The notes: generated from the sequence alone by a model not told the origin. DNA of 64,000 bases from Hyphomicrobiales bacterium (GCA_930633495.1 CAKNFJ010000001.1:2105001-2169000), one strand, 5' to 3'. Shown: positions 44,014 through 52,794, numbered from the stretch's first letter. Translations and numbers: made by a program.

Positions 44014-44957
44014 TCGATCTCGCTGCCATCGAGGATGCGCGCCGGCGCATCGCGCCGCATATCCGCAAGACCCCGACGCTGCGCTACGGCCAGCTGAAGA
44101 GTGCCGACACGAGCGGCCTCGACGTCACGCTCAAGCTTGAGCTGCTGCAAGCGGCCGGCTCGTTCAAGGCGCGCGGCGCGATGAACCGCCTGCTGACATT
44201 GAGCGATACCGAGCGGGCACGCGGCATCGTCACGGCCTCCGGCGGCAATCACGGCCTCGCCATCGCGCGCTCGGCGCAGGTGCTCGGCACCAGCGCCACC
44301 ATCTTCCTGCCCTTGAATGCGGCGCCGGACAAGATCACGAAGCTGAGGCAATGGGGTGCGGCGGTCGAGATCGTCGGCGACATCTGGGACGATGCGAATG
44401 CCGCCGCGCTCGGCCATGCCGAGCGGACCGGCGCAACCTATGCCCACCCCTTCAGCGACCCCGCCGTCGTCGCCGGGCAAGGCACGCTCGGTCTGGACAT
44501 CCTCGACGACATGCCCGAGGTCGACGTGATCCTCGTCGCGATCGGGGGCGGCGGCCTGATCACCGGGCTCTCCACCGCGGTCAAGGCCAAGCGCCCGGCG
44601 ACTCGGATCATCGGCATCGAGCCGATCGGCTCGCCGACACTGCATGCCTGCCTGCAAGCCGGGAAGCTCGTTGCCTTGGAGTCGCTTTCGACCCGCGTCG
44701 CGACAATGTCTTGCCGCCTGACGGATCAGGCGATCTTCGAGACCGTCCAACGCAATGTCGACGATATCGTCCTCGTCAGCGACGAAGAGATGGAGCGCGC
44801 AGCGCGCTCGCTCTGGTTCGAATTCGGCATCGCAGCCGATCTATCGGGCGCCGCCGCTGTGGCGGTCCTGCAATCGGCCCGGGTTAATCTCTCTCCGGGA
44901 ATGCGCGTCTGCGCCCTGGTCTGCGGCGCGGGCACCGATGGCATCGGTCCGGGCTGA
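44010..44957 (+). CDS. PLP-dependent threonine/serine dehydratase-like enzyme (EutB-like)
   Basis: A fold-type II PLP enzyme of 315 residues, related to threonine dehydratase and to EutB of hydroxyectoine use. The PLP lysine is in GSFKARGAMN (about residue 54), the Asn/Gly loop is ASGGNHG, and the phosphate-binding glycine loop is AIGGGGL. There is no C-terminal ACT domain, so it is catabolic in type and not feedback-regulated. The start is GTG at 44010, overlapping the deacylase stop, so the two steps are coupled. Likely reaction: beta-elimination of a hydroxy-amino acid released by the deacylase. Confidence 0.8.
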   Translation: MIDLAAIEDARRRIAPHIRKTPTLRYGQLKSADTSGLDVTLKLELLQAAGSFKARGAMNRLLTLSDTERARGIVTASGGNHGLAIARSAQVLGTSATIFLPLNAAPDKITKLRQWGAAVEIVGDIWDDANAAALGHAERTGATYAHPFSDPAVVAGQGTLGLDILDDMPEVDVILVAIGGGGLITGLSTAVKAKRPATRIIGIEPIGSPTLHACLQAGKLVALESLSTRVATMSCRLTDQAIFETVQRNVDDIVLVSDEEMERAARSLWFEFGIAADLSGAAAVAVLQSARVNLSPGMRVCALVCGAGTDGIGPG

Positions 44958-45205
44958 GGCCATGAATGCGGCGGCCGCGATGGGGAATCTTGCGAAGGAG
45001 CACGGCCCGCAGCGGCAGGGGAAGTCGGCGCGGGCCGTGCCCGGAACCCGGCAGCACCGGACCGCTCGCGAGAAGCTTCTTCGCCGCCGTGGCAGGGACG
45101 CGTCCAATCAATGCTGCAAGCGCAAAATCCCATGGCGGCGCTGCAGCTTGACACGGCCTTCACGGCCAACCGAACATTGACCCCACATTTTCGGAAGGGT
45201 GGCTT
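44958..45205 (+). promoter_or_regulatory. Intergenic region with possible promoter for the M81 gene
   Basis: A 248-base gap. TTGACA at 45148-45153 is a perfect -35 box, with a weak GAACAT 18 bases later, and would start transcription about 20 bases before the ATG at 45206. The rest shows no coding signal or clear structure. Confidence 0.4.
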
Positions 45206-46675
45206 ATGCGCCTGTTTGCTGCTTCGCTTGCAACCGAAACGAATACGTTCTCACCGATTCCCACGTCGCGGGCCAATTTCGAGGCTTCCGCCTATTTCCC
45301 CGCCGGGCAGCACCCCGACCGCGCGACCCACTGCACGGCCCCGCTCTATGTCGCGCGGCAGCGGGCCAAGCGCGACGGCTTCGAGCTGATCGAAGGCTCC
45401 TGCTTCTGGGCCGAGCCGTCGGGAACCTGCGCCAAGGCCGATTACGAGGAGATGCGCGAGGAGATTCTCGTCCAGCTCAGGGCGGCGCTGCCGGTCGACG
45501 GCGTACTGCTCGGCCTGCATGGCGCCATGGTCGCGCATGGCTATGACGATTGCGAAGGCGACATCCTCGAACATGTCCGCGCCATCGTCGGCCCTTCCGT
45601 GCCGATCGGGGTCGAGCTCGATCCGCATTGCCACCTGACCGAGAAGCGCGTGCGCCTCGCCGACGCGATCATCCTCTACAAGGAATATCCGCATATCGAC
45701 TTCGTCGAGCGGGCCGAGGAGCTGGTCGACATCATCCTCGGCACGATCCGCGGCAAGATCAAGCCGGTGATGTCGCTCTATGATTGCCGGATGATCGAGC
45801 TGGTGCCGACCACGCGCGAGCCGGGGCGGTCCTTCGTCGACCGAATGAGCGCGCTCGAAGGCAAGGACGGCATTCTCTCGGTCTCGCTGGCGCATGGCTT
45901 CCAGCAGGGCGACGTCCCCGAGATCGGCACCCGCGTCCTCGTCGTCACCGACGACGCCAAGGCGAAGGGCGACGCACTCGCGGCGAAGCTCGGCGAGGAG
46001 TTCCGCGCGCTCAAGGGGCAGTTCGCCCCGCCCGTCGTCCCGCTCGACGCGGCGCTCGACCGCGCCCTCGGCAGCAAGGCCAACGGCCCGAGCGTCATTG
46101 CGGATTCGACCGACAATGCCGGCGGCGGTGCGGCCTCCGACAACACCAACATCATCCACCGCCTGCGCGAGCGCGGCATCGCCAATGCGGCGGTCGGCCC
46201 GGTCTGGGACCCGGTCGCGGTCGAGTTCTGTCTGACGGCCGGCGTCGGCGCGACCATTCCGTTGCGCTTCGGCGGCAAGGCGGCCTCGACCTCGGGCACG
46301 CCGGTCGATGGCGAGGTGACCGTGCTCGGCGCCATCCGCAACGGCACGCAGAGCTTCGGCACCGCCAAGGTGCCGATCGGCAATGCCGTCGGCATCCGGA
46401 TCGACGGGATCGACGTCGCGCTGCTCTCGCACCGGACCCAGGCGCTGGGGCTCGAAATCTTCACCAGCGTCGGCATCGACCCGACGCAGAAGCGCATCGT
46501 CAGCGTCAAGTCGACCAACCATTTCCACGCCGCCTACGGCCCCATCGCCAGCGAGGTGATCTACACCGACGGCGGCGGGCCGTCGCATCTCGACGTGCGC
46601 AAATATCCCTATCGCAAGATCAACCGGCCGCTCTGGCCGCATGATCCGCTCCCGCCCGGCCGGCTCGTCGTCTGA
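45206..46675 (+). CDS. M81 family metallopeptidase (MlrC/microcystinase C-like)
   Basis: A 489-residue protein matching the M81 (DUF1485 plus MlrC C-terminal) layout. Candidate metal ligands are in ATETNTFSP, LLGLHGAMV and GVELDPHCHLT in the N-terminal half. The C-terminal half has VIADSTDNAGGGAASDNTNI and VSVKSTNHFHAAYGPIA. MlrC acts on linearised microcystin, but most homologues sit in amino-acid or peptide catabolic clusters with unknown small substrates. GGAAGGG upstream of the ATG supports the start. It precedes a peptide-type ABC importer. Confidence 0.87.
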   Translation: MRLFAASLATETNTFSPIPTSRANFEASAYFPAGQHPDRATHCTAPLYVARQRAKRDGFELIEGSCFWAEPSGTCAKADYEEMREEILVQLRAALPVDGVLLGLHGAMVAHGYDDCEGDILEHVRAIVGPSVPIGVELDPHCHLTEKRVRLADAIILYKEYPHIDFVERAEELVDIILGTIRGKIKPVMSLYDCRMIELVPTTREPGRSFVDRMSALEGKDGILSVSLAHGFQQGDVPEIGTRVLVVTDDAKAKGDALAAKLGEEFRALKGQFAPPVVPLDAALDRALGSKANGPSVIADSTDNAGGGAASDNTNIIHRLRERGIANAAVGPVWDPVAVEFCLTAGVGATIPLRFGGKAASTSGTPVDGEVTVLGAIRNGTQSFGTAKVPIGNAVGIRIDGIDVALLSHRTQALGLEIFTSVGIDPTQKRIVSVKSTNHFHAAYGPIASEVIYTDGGGPSHLDVRKYPYRKINRPLWPHDPLPPGRLVV

Positions 46676-46777
46676 GGCCGCTCGAAACGGAAGGAACGAG
46701 AGACAAGAAGCATGACCCGACGAGGGCCAGACGAGGCGAATGCCCGCGGCCTTCCAAATGCAACGGAGGAGAACCAG

Positions 46778-48379
46778 ATGAAAACGACACGCCGAGGTTT
46801 CGTTCAGGGCGGATTGGCAACCGGGGCGCTCGTCGCCGCGCCGGCCACGATCCGCGCGCAGACCACGCCTTCCGCCGCCCGCACCATCCGCGCCGTCCTG
46901 CACGGCGACCTTCGCGTCTTCGACCCGATCTGGACGACCGCGAACATGACCTCCTACCACGCCGGCATGGTCTACGACATGCTGTTCGGCGTGAACGACA
47001 AATACGAGCCGCAACCGCAGATGGTCTCGAAATGGTCGCTCTCCGACGATCGCAAGACCTATACCTTCGAGCTGCGCGACGGGCTGCGCTTCAGCGACGG
47101 CACGCCGGTCACGGCCCGCGACTGCGTCGCCTCGATCCGACGCTGGGGCGCGCGTGACGGCGGCGGCCAGCACATGATGGCGCGCCTCGCCGACACGCCG
47201 GTGAAGAACGACAAGACCTTCCAGATCGTGATGAAGGAGCCCTATGGGCTCGTGGTGGAATGGCTCGCCAAGGCTGCGACCAATGTCTGCTACATCATGC
47301 GCGAGAAGGAGGCTGGGACCGACCCGAACCAGCAGATCAGCACGATCATCGGCTCTGGTCCTTTCACCTTCAACGAGGGCGCAGTCGTCCAGGGTCAGCG
47401 CTATGTCTACGACCGCAACGCGAACTATGTGCCTCGCTCAGAGCCGGCCGTGATGACCTCGGGCGGCAAGGTCGTGAATGTCGACCGGGTGGTGTTCGAG
47501 AACATCGCCGACGAGGCGACCGCGATCGCCGCGATCCGCGCCGGCGAGATCGACATGATCGAGTATCCGAATGTCGACCTGCTCGATTCGCTGGCCGGCG
47601 AGAAGGCCATCAAGCTCGAAGTGCTGAACAAGCAGGGGCAGCTCGGCTGGGCCCGCGTCAACTGGCTCCATCCGCCCTTCAACAACGTCAAGGCGCGGCA
47701 GGCCATGCTGCACCTCATCCACCCGACCGAGGTGATGAAGGCGACCTTCGGCGACGAAAAATATTTCCGCGGCTGCTCCTCGCTGTTCGGCATGGGCACG
47801 CCAATGGAGAACGACGCCAATATCGACTGGTTCAAAGGCGCGCCGAACATCGAGAAGGCGAAGCAGCTCGTGAAGGAGTCCGGTTATGACGGGCGCCCGG
47901 TCGTGGTGCTGCAGGCGACCAACATCGCCTATATGAACAACGCCGCCAACCTGATCGCGCAATGGATGCGGCAGGCCGGCTTCAACGTCTCGCTGCAGGC
48001 CTCAGACTGGGGCGCCGTCGTCACCCGTCGCGCCGTCAAGGCGCCGCCGGACCAGGGCGGCTGGAACGTGTTCTTCACCTCGGGATCGGTCAACGCCTTC
48101 GGCAACCCGGTCTCGCTCAGCGGCCATGCCGCCAGCGGCGAGAAGGGCTGGTTCGGCTGGCCGAGCAACGAGCTGCACGAACAATTGCGCGACAAATGGG
48201 CCGGCGCCTCCACCGATGCCGAGCGTAAGCAGATCGCGCGCGATATCCAGCAGAACGCCTGGGATTTCGTGCCGCATGCCTATTTCGGCCAGTGGTTCCA
48301 GCCGGCGGCTCTGCGCAATCTGACGGGTCTGATCGGCATGCCCGAGCTGATCCCGTTCTGGAACGTCAAGAAGGGCTGA
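46778..48379 (+). CDS. Peptide-type ABC transporter substrate-binding protein (SBP_bac_5)
   Basis: A 533-residue periplasmic receptor of the DppA/OppA class. The N-terminus has a twin-arginine-like signal (TTRRGFVQGGLATGALVAAPA), so it may be exported folded. Family features include YTFELRDGLRFSDGTPVTARDCVASI and KARQAMLHLIHPTEVMKATFG. The ATG at 46778 was chosen for the GGAGG site about 10 bases upstream. The ligand is unknown; its place after the M81 peptidase suggests a peptide-like compound. Confidence 0.88.
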   Translation: MKTTRRGFVQGGLATGALVAAPATIRAQTTPSAARTIRAVLHGDLRVFDPIWTTANMTSYHAGMVYDMLFGVNDKYEPQPQMVSKWSLSDDRKTYTFELRDGLRFSDGTPVTARDCVASIRRWGARDGGGQHMMARLADTPVKNDKTFQIVMKEPYGLVVEWLAKAATNVCYIMREKEAGTDPNQQISTIIGSGPFTFNEGAVVQGQRYVYDRNANYVPRSEPAVMTSGGKVVNVDRVVFENIADEATAIAAIRAGEIDMIEYPNVDLLDSLAGEKAIKLEVLNKQGQLGWARVNWLHPPFNNVKARQAMLHLIHPTEVMKATFGDEKYFRGCSSLFGMGTPMENDANIDWFKGAPNIEKAKQLVKESGYDGRPVVVLQATNIAYMNNAANLIAQWMRQAGFNVSLQASDWGAVVTRRAVKAPPDQGGWNVFFTSGSVNAFGNPVSLSGHAASGEKGWFGWPSNELHEQLRDKWAGASTDAERKQIARDIQQNAWDFVPHAYFGQWFQPAALRNLTGLIGMPELIPFWNVKKG

Positions 48380-48431
48380 AAGCCCTAGGGCATCCTGCAG
48401 CAGATTCCCGGGACCCGCCATCGGCGGGCCC
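48372..48431 (+). terminator. Two hairpins after the peptide-binding protein gene
   Basis: AGGGCT-GAA-AGCCCT (48372-48386) spans the stop codon, and GGACCCGCC pairs with GGCGGGCCC (48411-48419 with 48423-48431, one mismatch). No T-run follows. Such hairpins between binding-protein and permease genes commonly stabilise the upstream mRNA and lower permease expression. Confidence 0.45.
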
Positions 48432-48544
48432 CGGTCGCGGCATCGTCCCGGAAGGCGCCGACGAGGCTGCGGCGCCGTCCATAGCCCCCGGCTGGCGGAC
48501 CCCGGTGGGCGCGACGACCAAGCAGAAGGAGGACGACCGGACCC

Positions 48545-49486
48545 ATGCTGAGCTATCTCGCACAACGCCTGGCATCGACCATTCTGGTGATGACGCTGGT
48601 CGGCATCTTCGTCTTCATGCTGCTGCATTTTTCCGCAGGCGATCCGGCTGCCATCATCGCCGGCGATTACGCCACGCCGCAGCAGATCGAGGCCATCCGC
48701 CAGCGGCTCGGCCTCGACGACCCCCTGCTCGTCCAGTTCGGGCGCTGGGCGCTGCGCGTGGTCCAGGGCGATCTCGGCGTCTCGATCTTCTCCAGCACGC
48801 CGGTTTCCACCCTGATCCTGCAACGCCTCGAACCGACGCTGTCGCTTGCCGTCCTGACGATGATCTTCGCCGTCAGCATCGCCGTCACGCTGGGCGTGCT
48901 CGCGGCCTGGAAGGCCGGACGCCCCATCGACCGCCTGCTGATGGGCTTTTCGGTGCTCGGCTTCTCGATGCCCGCCTTCGTCGTCGGCTACGGGCTGATC
49001 TACATCTTCGCGATCGAACTGCGCTGGCTGCCGGTGCAGGGCTATCGGCCGATCATGGACGGCATCGGGCCGTGGTTCCTCCATCTCGTGCTGCCGACGG
49101 TGACGCTCGGCCTGGCCTATATCGCCCTGATCGCCCGCATGACGCGCGCTTCCGTGCAGGAGGTGCTGGAGGAGGACTATATCCGCACCGCCAACGCCAA
49201 GGGCGTTCCGGCGCGCACCATGCTGATGAAGCACGCGCTGAAGAATGCCGGCGTGCCGATCATCACCGTGATCGGCATCGGTGTCGCCCTGCTGATCGGC
49301 GGCGTCGTGATCACCGAAACCGTGTTCAATATCCCGGGCATCGGCCGCCTGGTCGTCGATGCGATCTCGAAGCGCGACTACCCGATCATCCAGGGCGTGA
49401 TCCTCGTCTTCTCCGGCGTCTATGTGCTGATCAACCTGGCGGTCGATCTGTCCTATTCGCTCATCGATCCGCGCATCCGGCATTGA
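48545..49486 (+). CDS. Peptide-type ABC transporter permease (DppB-like)
   Basis: A 313-residue inner-membrane permease with about six spans. N-terminal LAQRLASTILVMTLVGIFVFMLLHFSAGDPA and the loop YIRTANAKGVPARTMLMKHALKNAGVPII are typical of DppB. C-terminal VVITETVFNIPGIGRLVVDAI confirms it. GGAGG lies about 11 bases before the ATG. Pairs with the next gene. Confidence 0.92.
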   Translation: MLSYLAQRLASTILVMTLVGIFVFMLLHFSAGDPAAIIAGDYATPQQIEAIRQRLGLDDPLLVQFGRWALRVVQGDLGVSIFSSTPVSTLILQRLEPTLSLAVLTMIFAVSIAVTLGVLAAWKAGRPIDRLLMGFSVLGFSMPAFVVGYGLIYIFAIELRWLPVQGYRPIMDGIGPWFLHLVLPTVTLGLAYIALIARMTRASVQEVLEEDYIRTANAKGVPARTMLMKHALKNAGVPIITVIGIGVALLIGGVVITETVFNIPGIGRLVVDAISKRDYPIIQGVILVFSGVYVLINLAVDLSYSLIDPRIRH

Positions 49487-49499
49487 GGGAGCAGCATCG

Positions 49500-50378
49500 A
49501 TGACCGCCGTGACCGCTCCCCCCGCCGCCCCGTCATTCGGAAGCCGCCTCGCCCGCCTCGGCCGCTTCGCCCGCCGCAATCCGACGATGCTGCTGGGCGC
49601 CGCCATCCTGATCTTCTTTCTGGGTGTCGCCATCGTCGCACCCCTGATCGCCGGCGATCCGATGCTCAAGCTGCCGACCCGGCGCCTGCAACCGCCCTCG
49701 CCCGAGATGCGGTTCGGAACCGACCACCTCGGCCAGGATGTCTTCGCGCGCACCGCCTACGGCGCCCGCGTCTCGCTCATCGTCGGCTTCAGCGTCGCGA
49801 CGATCTCGATCCTGATCGGCCTGACGATCGGCCTCTTCGCCGGCTATTATCGTCGTTTCGACGCCATCGTGATGCGCCTGATGGACGGGCTGATGGCGAT
49901 CCCCGCCATCCTGCTGGCGATCGCCATGGTCTCCCTGAACCAGGGCAGCATCGGCATCGTCATCGCGGCGATCTCGATCCCGGAGCTGCCGCGCGTCGTC
50001 CGGCTCGTCCGCTCGATCGTGCTCAGCGTCAAGGAACTGCCCTTCGTCGAGGCGGCGCGCGCCTGCGGCGCCCGCACGCCAAGGATCCTGTTCCGCCACA
50101 TCATGCCGAGCACGATCGCGCCGCTGATCGTGCAAGCCACCTATATCTGCGCCTCGGCCATCCTGGTGGAGGCTTCGCTGTCCTTCCTCGGCGCCGGCGT
50201 GCCGCCGGAAGTGCCAAGCTGGGGCAACATGATCGCATCGAGCCGGCTCTATCTCGCCCGCGCGCCCTGGACGATCTTCTGCCCCGCGATCGCGCTGGCT
50301 TTGGTGGTTCTGGCCGTAAACCTGCTCGGCGACGGATTGCGGGACCGCCTCGATCCACGTCTCTCGCGCCGGCTTTAG
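49500..50378 (+). CDS. Peptide-type ABC transporter permease (DppC-like)
   Basis: A 292-residue permease, second channel subunit. It shows the DppC layout: N-terminal cytoplasmic tail, first span (about 30-55), RFGTDHLGQDVFARTAYGARVSL, five further spans, and the EAA loop FVEAARACGARTPRILFRHIMPS. It ends the transporter gene group. The usual next genes, two ATPases (DppD/DppF), are absent; a PLP enzyme follows after 142 bases. Confidence 0.92.
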   Translation: MTAVTAPPAAPSFGSRLARLGRFARRNPTMLLGAAILIFFLGVAIVAPLIAGDPMLKLPTRRLQPPSPEMRFGTDHLGQDVFARTAYGARVSLIVGFSVATISILIGLTIGLFAGYYRRFDAIVMRLMDGLMAIPAILLAIAMVSLNQGSIGIVIAAISIPELPRVVRLVRSIVLSVKELPFVEAARACGARTPRILFRHIMPSTIAPLIVQATYICASAILVEASLSFLGAGVPPEVPSWGNMIASSRLYLARAPWTIFCPAIALALVVLAVNLLGDGLRDRLDPRLSRRL

Positions 50379-50520
50379 AGCGCGTCCACGACTTCCTCAC
50401 ACGAGCCGTCGTCCATTTCGCTCGACAATGCTTCAGAGCCGGATCCGAATTTTTTGAATAGAGATCGCGTTATCCGACCCAACGGCATTTCAGCTGGATC
50501 GGCGCGCTCTGGAGGCTGCT

Positions 50521-51522
50521 ATGAACCGACACGACACGATCCGACTTGCGATGCTGCCGACGCCGTTCGAGCAACTCCTCCGCCTTTCGCAGGCCGCTGG
50601 CCGCGACGGCAGGGGCCCCGCGATCTGGATGAAACGCGACGACTGCACCGGCTTTGCCGGAGGCGGCAACAAGGCCCGGAAGCTGGAATATCTCGTGGCC
50701 GACGCCCTGAGGCAGGGCGCCGACGTGCTCGTGACGATGGGTGCGATCCAATCGAACCACGCACGCCAGACCGCGGCGGCGGCCGCACGCCACGGTCTCG
50801 GCTGCGTGCTGCTGCTGACCGACTCGGTCGCGAATCGCAGCGATGCCTATCGGGACAACGGAAACACCTTGCTCGACCGGATCTTCGGGGCCGAGATCCG
50901 TCTCCTCGGCCCGAACGAAGACAGCGCCGCGGTCTCTGCAGAGACGCTGGAAAGCCTGGCCGCGCAGGGGCGGCAGCCCTACTTCATACCGATCGGAGGC
51001 TCGAACGCGCTCGGCAGCCTCGCCTATCGCGACGCACTCCTGGAACTGGTCATGCAGGCAAGCAGCGAAGGCTGCCGCATCGACCACATCGTCCTGCCGA
51101 CCGGAAGCGGCGGCACCCATGCCGGCATCCTTGCCGGGGTCGCGGAAGCGGGCCTGTCCTACCAGGTTCACGGCATCAGCGTCTCGCGCCCATCCGAACA
51201 GGCGCGTGCCATCGTCGCCGACCTGGTCCAGGACATGTTGGCCCTGGAGAACCGTCCGGGGGAAATTGCAGTCGCCCCGCAGGTCGACGATTCGCTGGTC
51301 GGCCCGGGATACGGCCAACCCACCGCCGCGATGCGGGAGGCCGTCGAGCTCGTGGCGCGAACGGAGGGTATCCTCCTGGACCCCGTCTACACCGGCAAGG
51401 CCATGGCCGGGCTGCTGTCGCTGATCCGAAGCGGCGATATCGGACCCGATGAAACCGTGGTTTTCTGGCACACCGGCGGCGCGCCCGGCCTCTTCGCCTA
51501 TCCGGAGGTGTTTCAAGGATAG
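50521..51522 (+). CDS. D-cysteine desulfhydrase-type PLP enzyme (ACC deaminase family)
   Basis: A fold-type II PLP enzyme of 333 residues. The PLP lysine lies in GGNKARKLEYL (about residue 57), followed by MGAIQSNHARQTAAAAA. The two residues that separate the subfamilies both point to D-cysteine desulfhydrase: Thr follows Tyr in DPVYTGKAM, where ACC deaminases have Glu, and Thr is in WHTGGAPGLFAY, where ACC deaminases have Leu. Likely activity is beta-elimination of D-cysteine or a similar D-amino acid (beta-chloro-D-alanine type). It may process compounds brought in by the upstream importer. Confidence 0.82.
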   Translation: MNRHDTIRLAMLPTPFEQLLRLSQAAGRDGRGPAIWMKRDDCTGFAGGGNKARKLEYLVADALRQGADVLVTMGAIQSNHARQTAAAAARHGLGCVLLLTDSVANRSDAYRDNGNTLLDRIFGAEIRLLGPNEDSAAVSAETLESLAAQGRQPYFIPIGGSNALGSLAYRDALLELVMQASSEGCRIDHIVLPTGSGGTHAGILAGVAEAGLSYQVHGISVSRPSEQARAIVADLVQDMLALENRPGEIAVAPQVDDSLVGPGYGQPTAAMREAVELVARTEGILLDPVYTGKAMAGLLSLIRSGDIGPDETVVFWHTGGAPGLFAYPEVFQG

Positions 51523-51616
51523 GTCGATTCGGCAGTTCGGCCGCTCGCACCGTGAAACCGGACGCGGGCAGCGAATGTCGCGGCAGCGAGGCGAAGCGAT
51601 GGGGATGGACATGCTC

Positions 51617-51642
51617 TTTGCGGCTGGATCCTCAGCCGCAAA
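51617..51642. terminator. Perfect 10-base inverted repeat
   Basis: TTTGCGGCTG and CAGCCGCAAA with a six-base loop lie between the PLP enzyme and the small gene at 51689. The hairpin is stable, but no T-run follows on the plus strand. It could end transcription of the upstream unit or serve as an operator for the next gene. Confidence 0.4.
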
Positions 51643-51688
51643 CAGGTAGAATTTTCCACTCTGGGGCAGACAGGACGGGGGCACGGCG

Positions 51689-52006
51689 ATGCGCCGATGG
51701 GCGTGGGCGGCGATTTGCGTTGCGGCGGGTTCGTTGAGCGCGTTCGGCGCCGAGCCACGCAAAGGCGAATTCCTGCAGGACTACATCACCTGCGAGCTGT
51801 GGATGAAGCGAGAGGCGTCCGCCAAGGAGATGCACGCCGCCATCAGCGGCTGGGTGGTCGATGCGCTGCGACAGCACTCACCGTCGCGCCTGTCGCGATA
51901 CGGCGATGGAGAGATCCTTGATGCCGTCACACGTCACTGTCAGGCGCAACCGGCGCACACGCTGACGGTCGCCACATTCCTGGCCGGCCTCAGATTTCCC
52001 GAATAG
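51689..52006 (+). CDS. Small periplasmic protein, HdeA/HdeB-like
   Basis: A 105-residue exported protein with a signal peptide (about 1-20, ending AFGA). The mature part has just two cysteines, C35 in ITCELWMK and C84 in VTRHCQAQP, 49 residues apart. The pattern C-E-x-[FLW] ... C-x3-P-x2-[TN]-L matches the disulfide frame of the acid chaperones HdeA/HdeB, where the spacing is nearly the same. Overall similarity is low, so this is a fold-level guess. Its presence a few tens of kb from amino-acid decarboxylase genes makes an acid-stress role attractive. GGGGGC lies upstream of the ATG. Confidence 0.5.
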   Translation: MRRWAWAAICVAAGSLSAFGAEPRKGEFLQDYITCELWMKREASAKEMHAAISGWVVDALRQHSPSRLSRYGDGEILDAVTRHCQAQPAHTLTVATFLAGLRFPE

Positions 52007-52155
52007 AACCCGACATCGGATGCCCAAAGGCGGGGCGCTGCCTTGCGGATGCTTCGGCCCGCGCCTGCTCACGCACATGGTCGCAATCAATGTCTGGAAG
52101 TACCAGCAGCATCGACCCGGCACGCCGGACGATTATGTTATGCGCGATGAGATTT

Positions 52156-52231
<76 letters not shown>

Positions 52232-52280
52232 ACTCGCGACGGCCGCTTGGGTTTCGGCCGCCAAATCCAGGACTTTCAGT

Positions 52281-52311
52281 CCGCCGCTTCGGCGGCTTGC
52301 CCGGAGCCGCC
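52281..52311. terminator. Overlapping hairpins between the TIGR02300 gene and tRNA-Ala
   Basis: CCGCCG-CTT-CGGCGG (52281-52295) competes with GGCGGCT pairing to AGCCGCC (52291-52297 with 52305-52311). They lie in the 170-base gap after the TIGR02300 stop on the minus strand. A terminator role is possible, but no T-run is seen. Confidence 0.3.
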
Positions 52312-52401
52312 TGTCGGCGACGAAGCGCTCTATAGGCGGCTCGGGCGGAAGACACAAGCGCCTAATGTCGCTTTGTCGTCATCTTTTTTCGAGGCTGTGG
52401 A

Positions 52402-52794
52402 TCAGTTGTCCTCGTCGCCTTCGATATCCCCGTCGATCAGGTCGGAGACGTCGTCGTCGCCTTCCTCATCTTCCTCGAGGAAGGTGTCGTCGTCCTCGCC
52501 ACCGATGTCGTCCTCGACCTCGATGTCGTCCTCGGTGGTGACGACGGTGTCCTTCTCGGACGCCTCGGCATCGGCCTCGTCGAGCGAGACCAGTTCGACC
52601 GCGCCGTCGCCAGCCTCGGTCTCCTCCTCCTCCTCAGCCTCCGGCTTCGCCGGAGCCTTGGCCTGGGGATCGAACATCGAGCGCGGATAGGCTTGCCCCG
52701 TATAGGGCGAGACGATCGGGTCCTTGTTCAAGTCGTAGAATTTGCGCCCCGTTACCGGGCAAACGCGCTTCGTTCCGAGTTCCGGTTTCGCCAC
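52402..52794 (-). CDS. TIGR02300 family protein ('FYDLN acid' protein)
   Basis: A 130-residue alphaproteobacterial protein of unknown function. The conserved head has GTKRVCPVTGRKFYDLNKDPIVSPYTG (about 7-33), a half zinc-ribbon-like segment with one Cys, and the rest (about 48-130) is very acidic, almost only Asp, Glu, Ser and Val. The acidic tail suggests binding to basic partners. It reads away from aroA, an arrangement that is common in Rhizobiales. Confidence 0.93.
   Translation of the reverse strand: MAKPELGTKRVCPVTGRKFYDLNKDPIVSPYTGQAYPRSMFDPQAKAPAKPEAEEEEETEAGDGAVELVSLDEADAEASEKDTVVTTEDDIEVEDDIGGEDDDTFLEEDEEGDDDVSDLIDGDIEGDEDN

Noticed and set aside
42973..44957. Ectoine degradation operon (doe/eut)
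   Set aside because: Only two of the pathway-like enzymes are present; ectoine hydrolase, EutC and the AsnC-type DoeX regulator are missing in the window.
45251..47173. A 640-codon minus-strand open frame over the M81 gene
   Set aside because: Antisense shadow with biased composition; the plus-strand gene has metal-ligand motifs and a good ribosome site.
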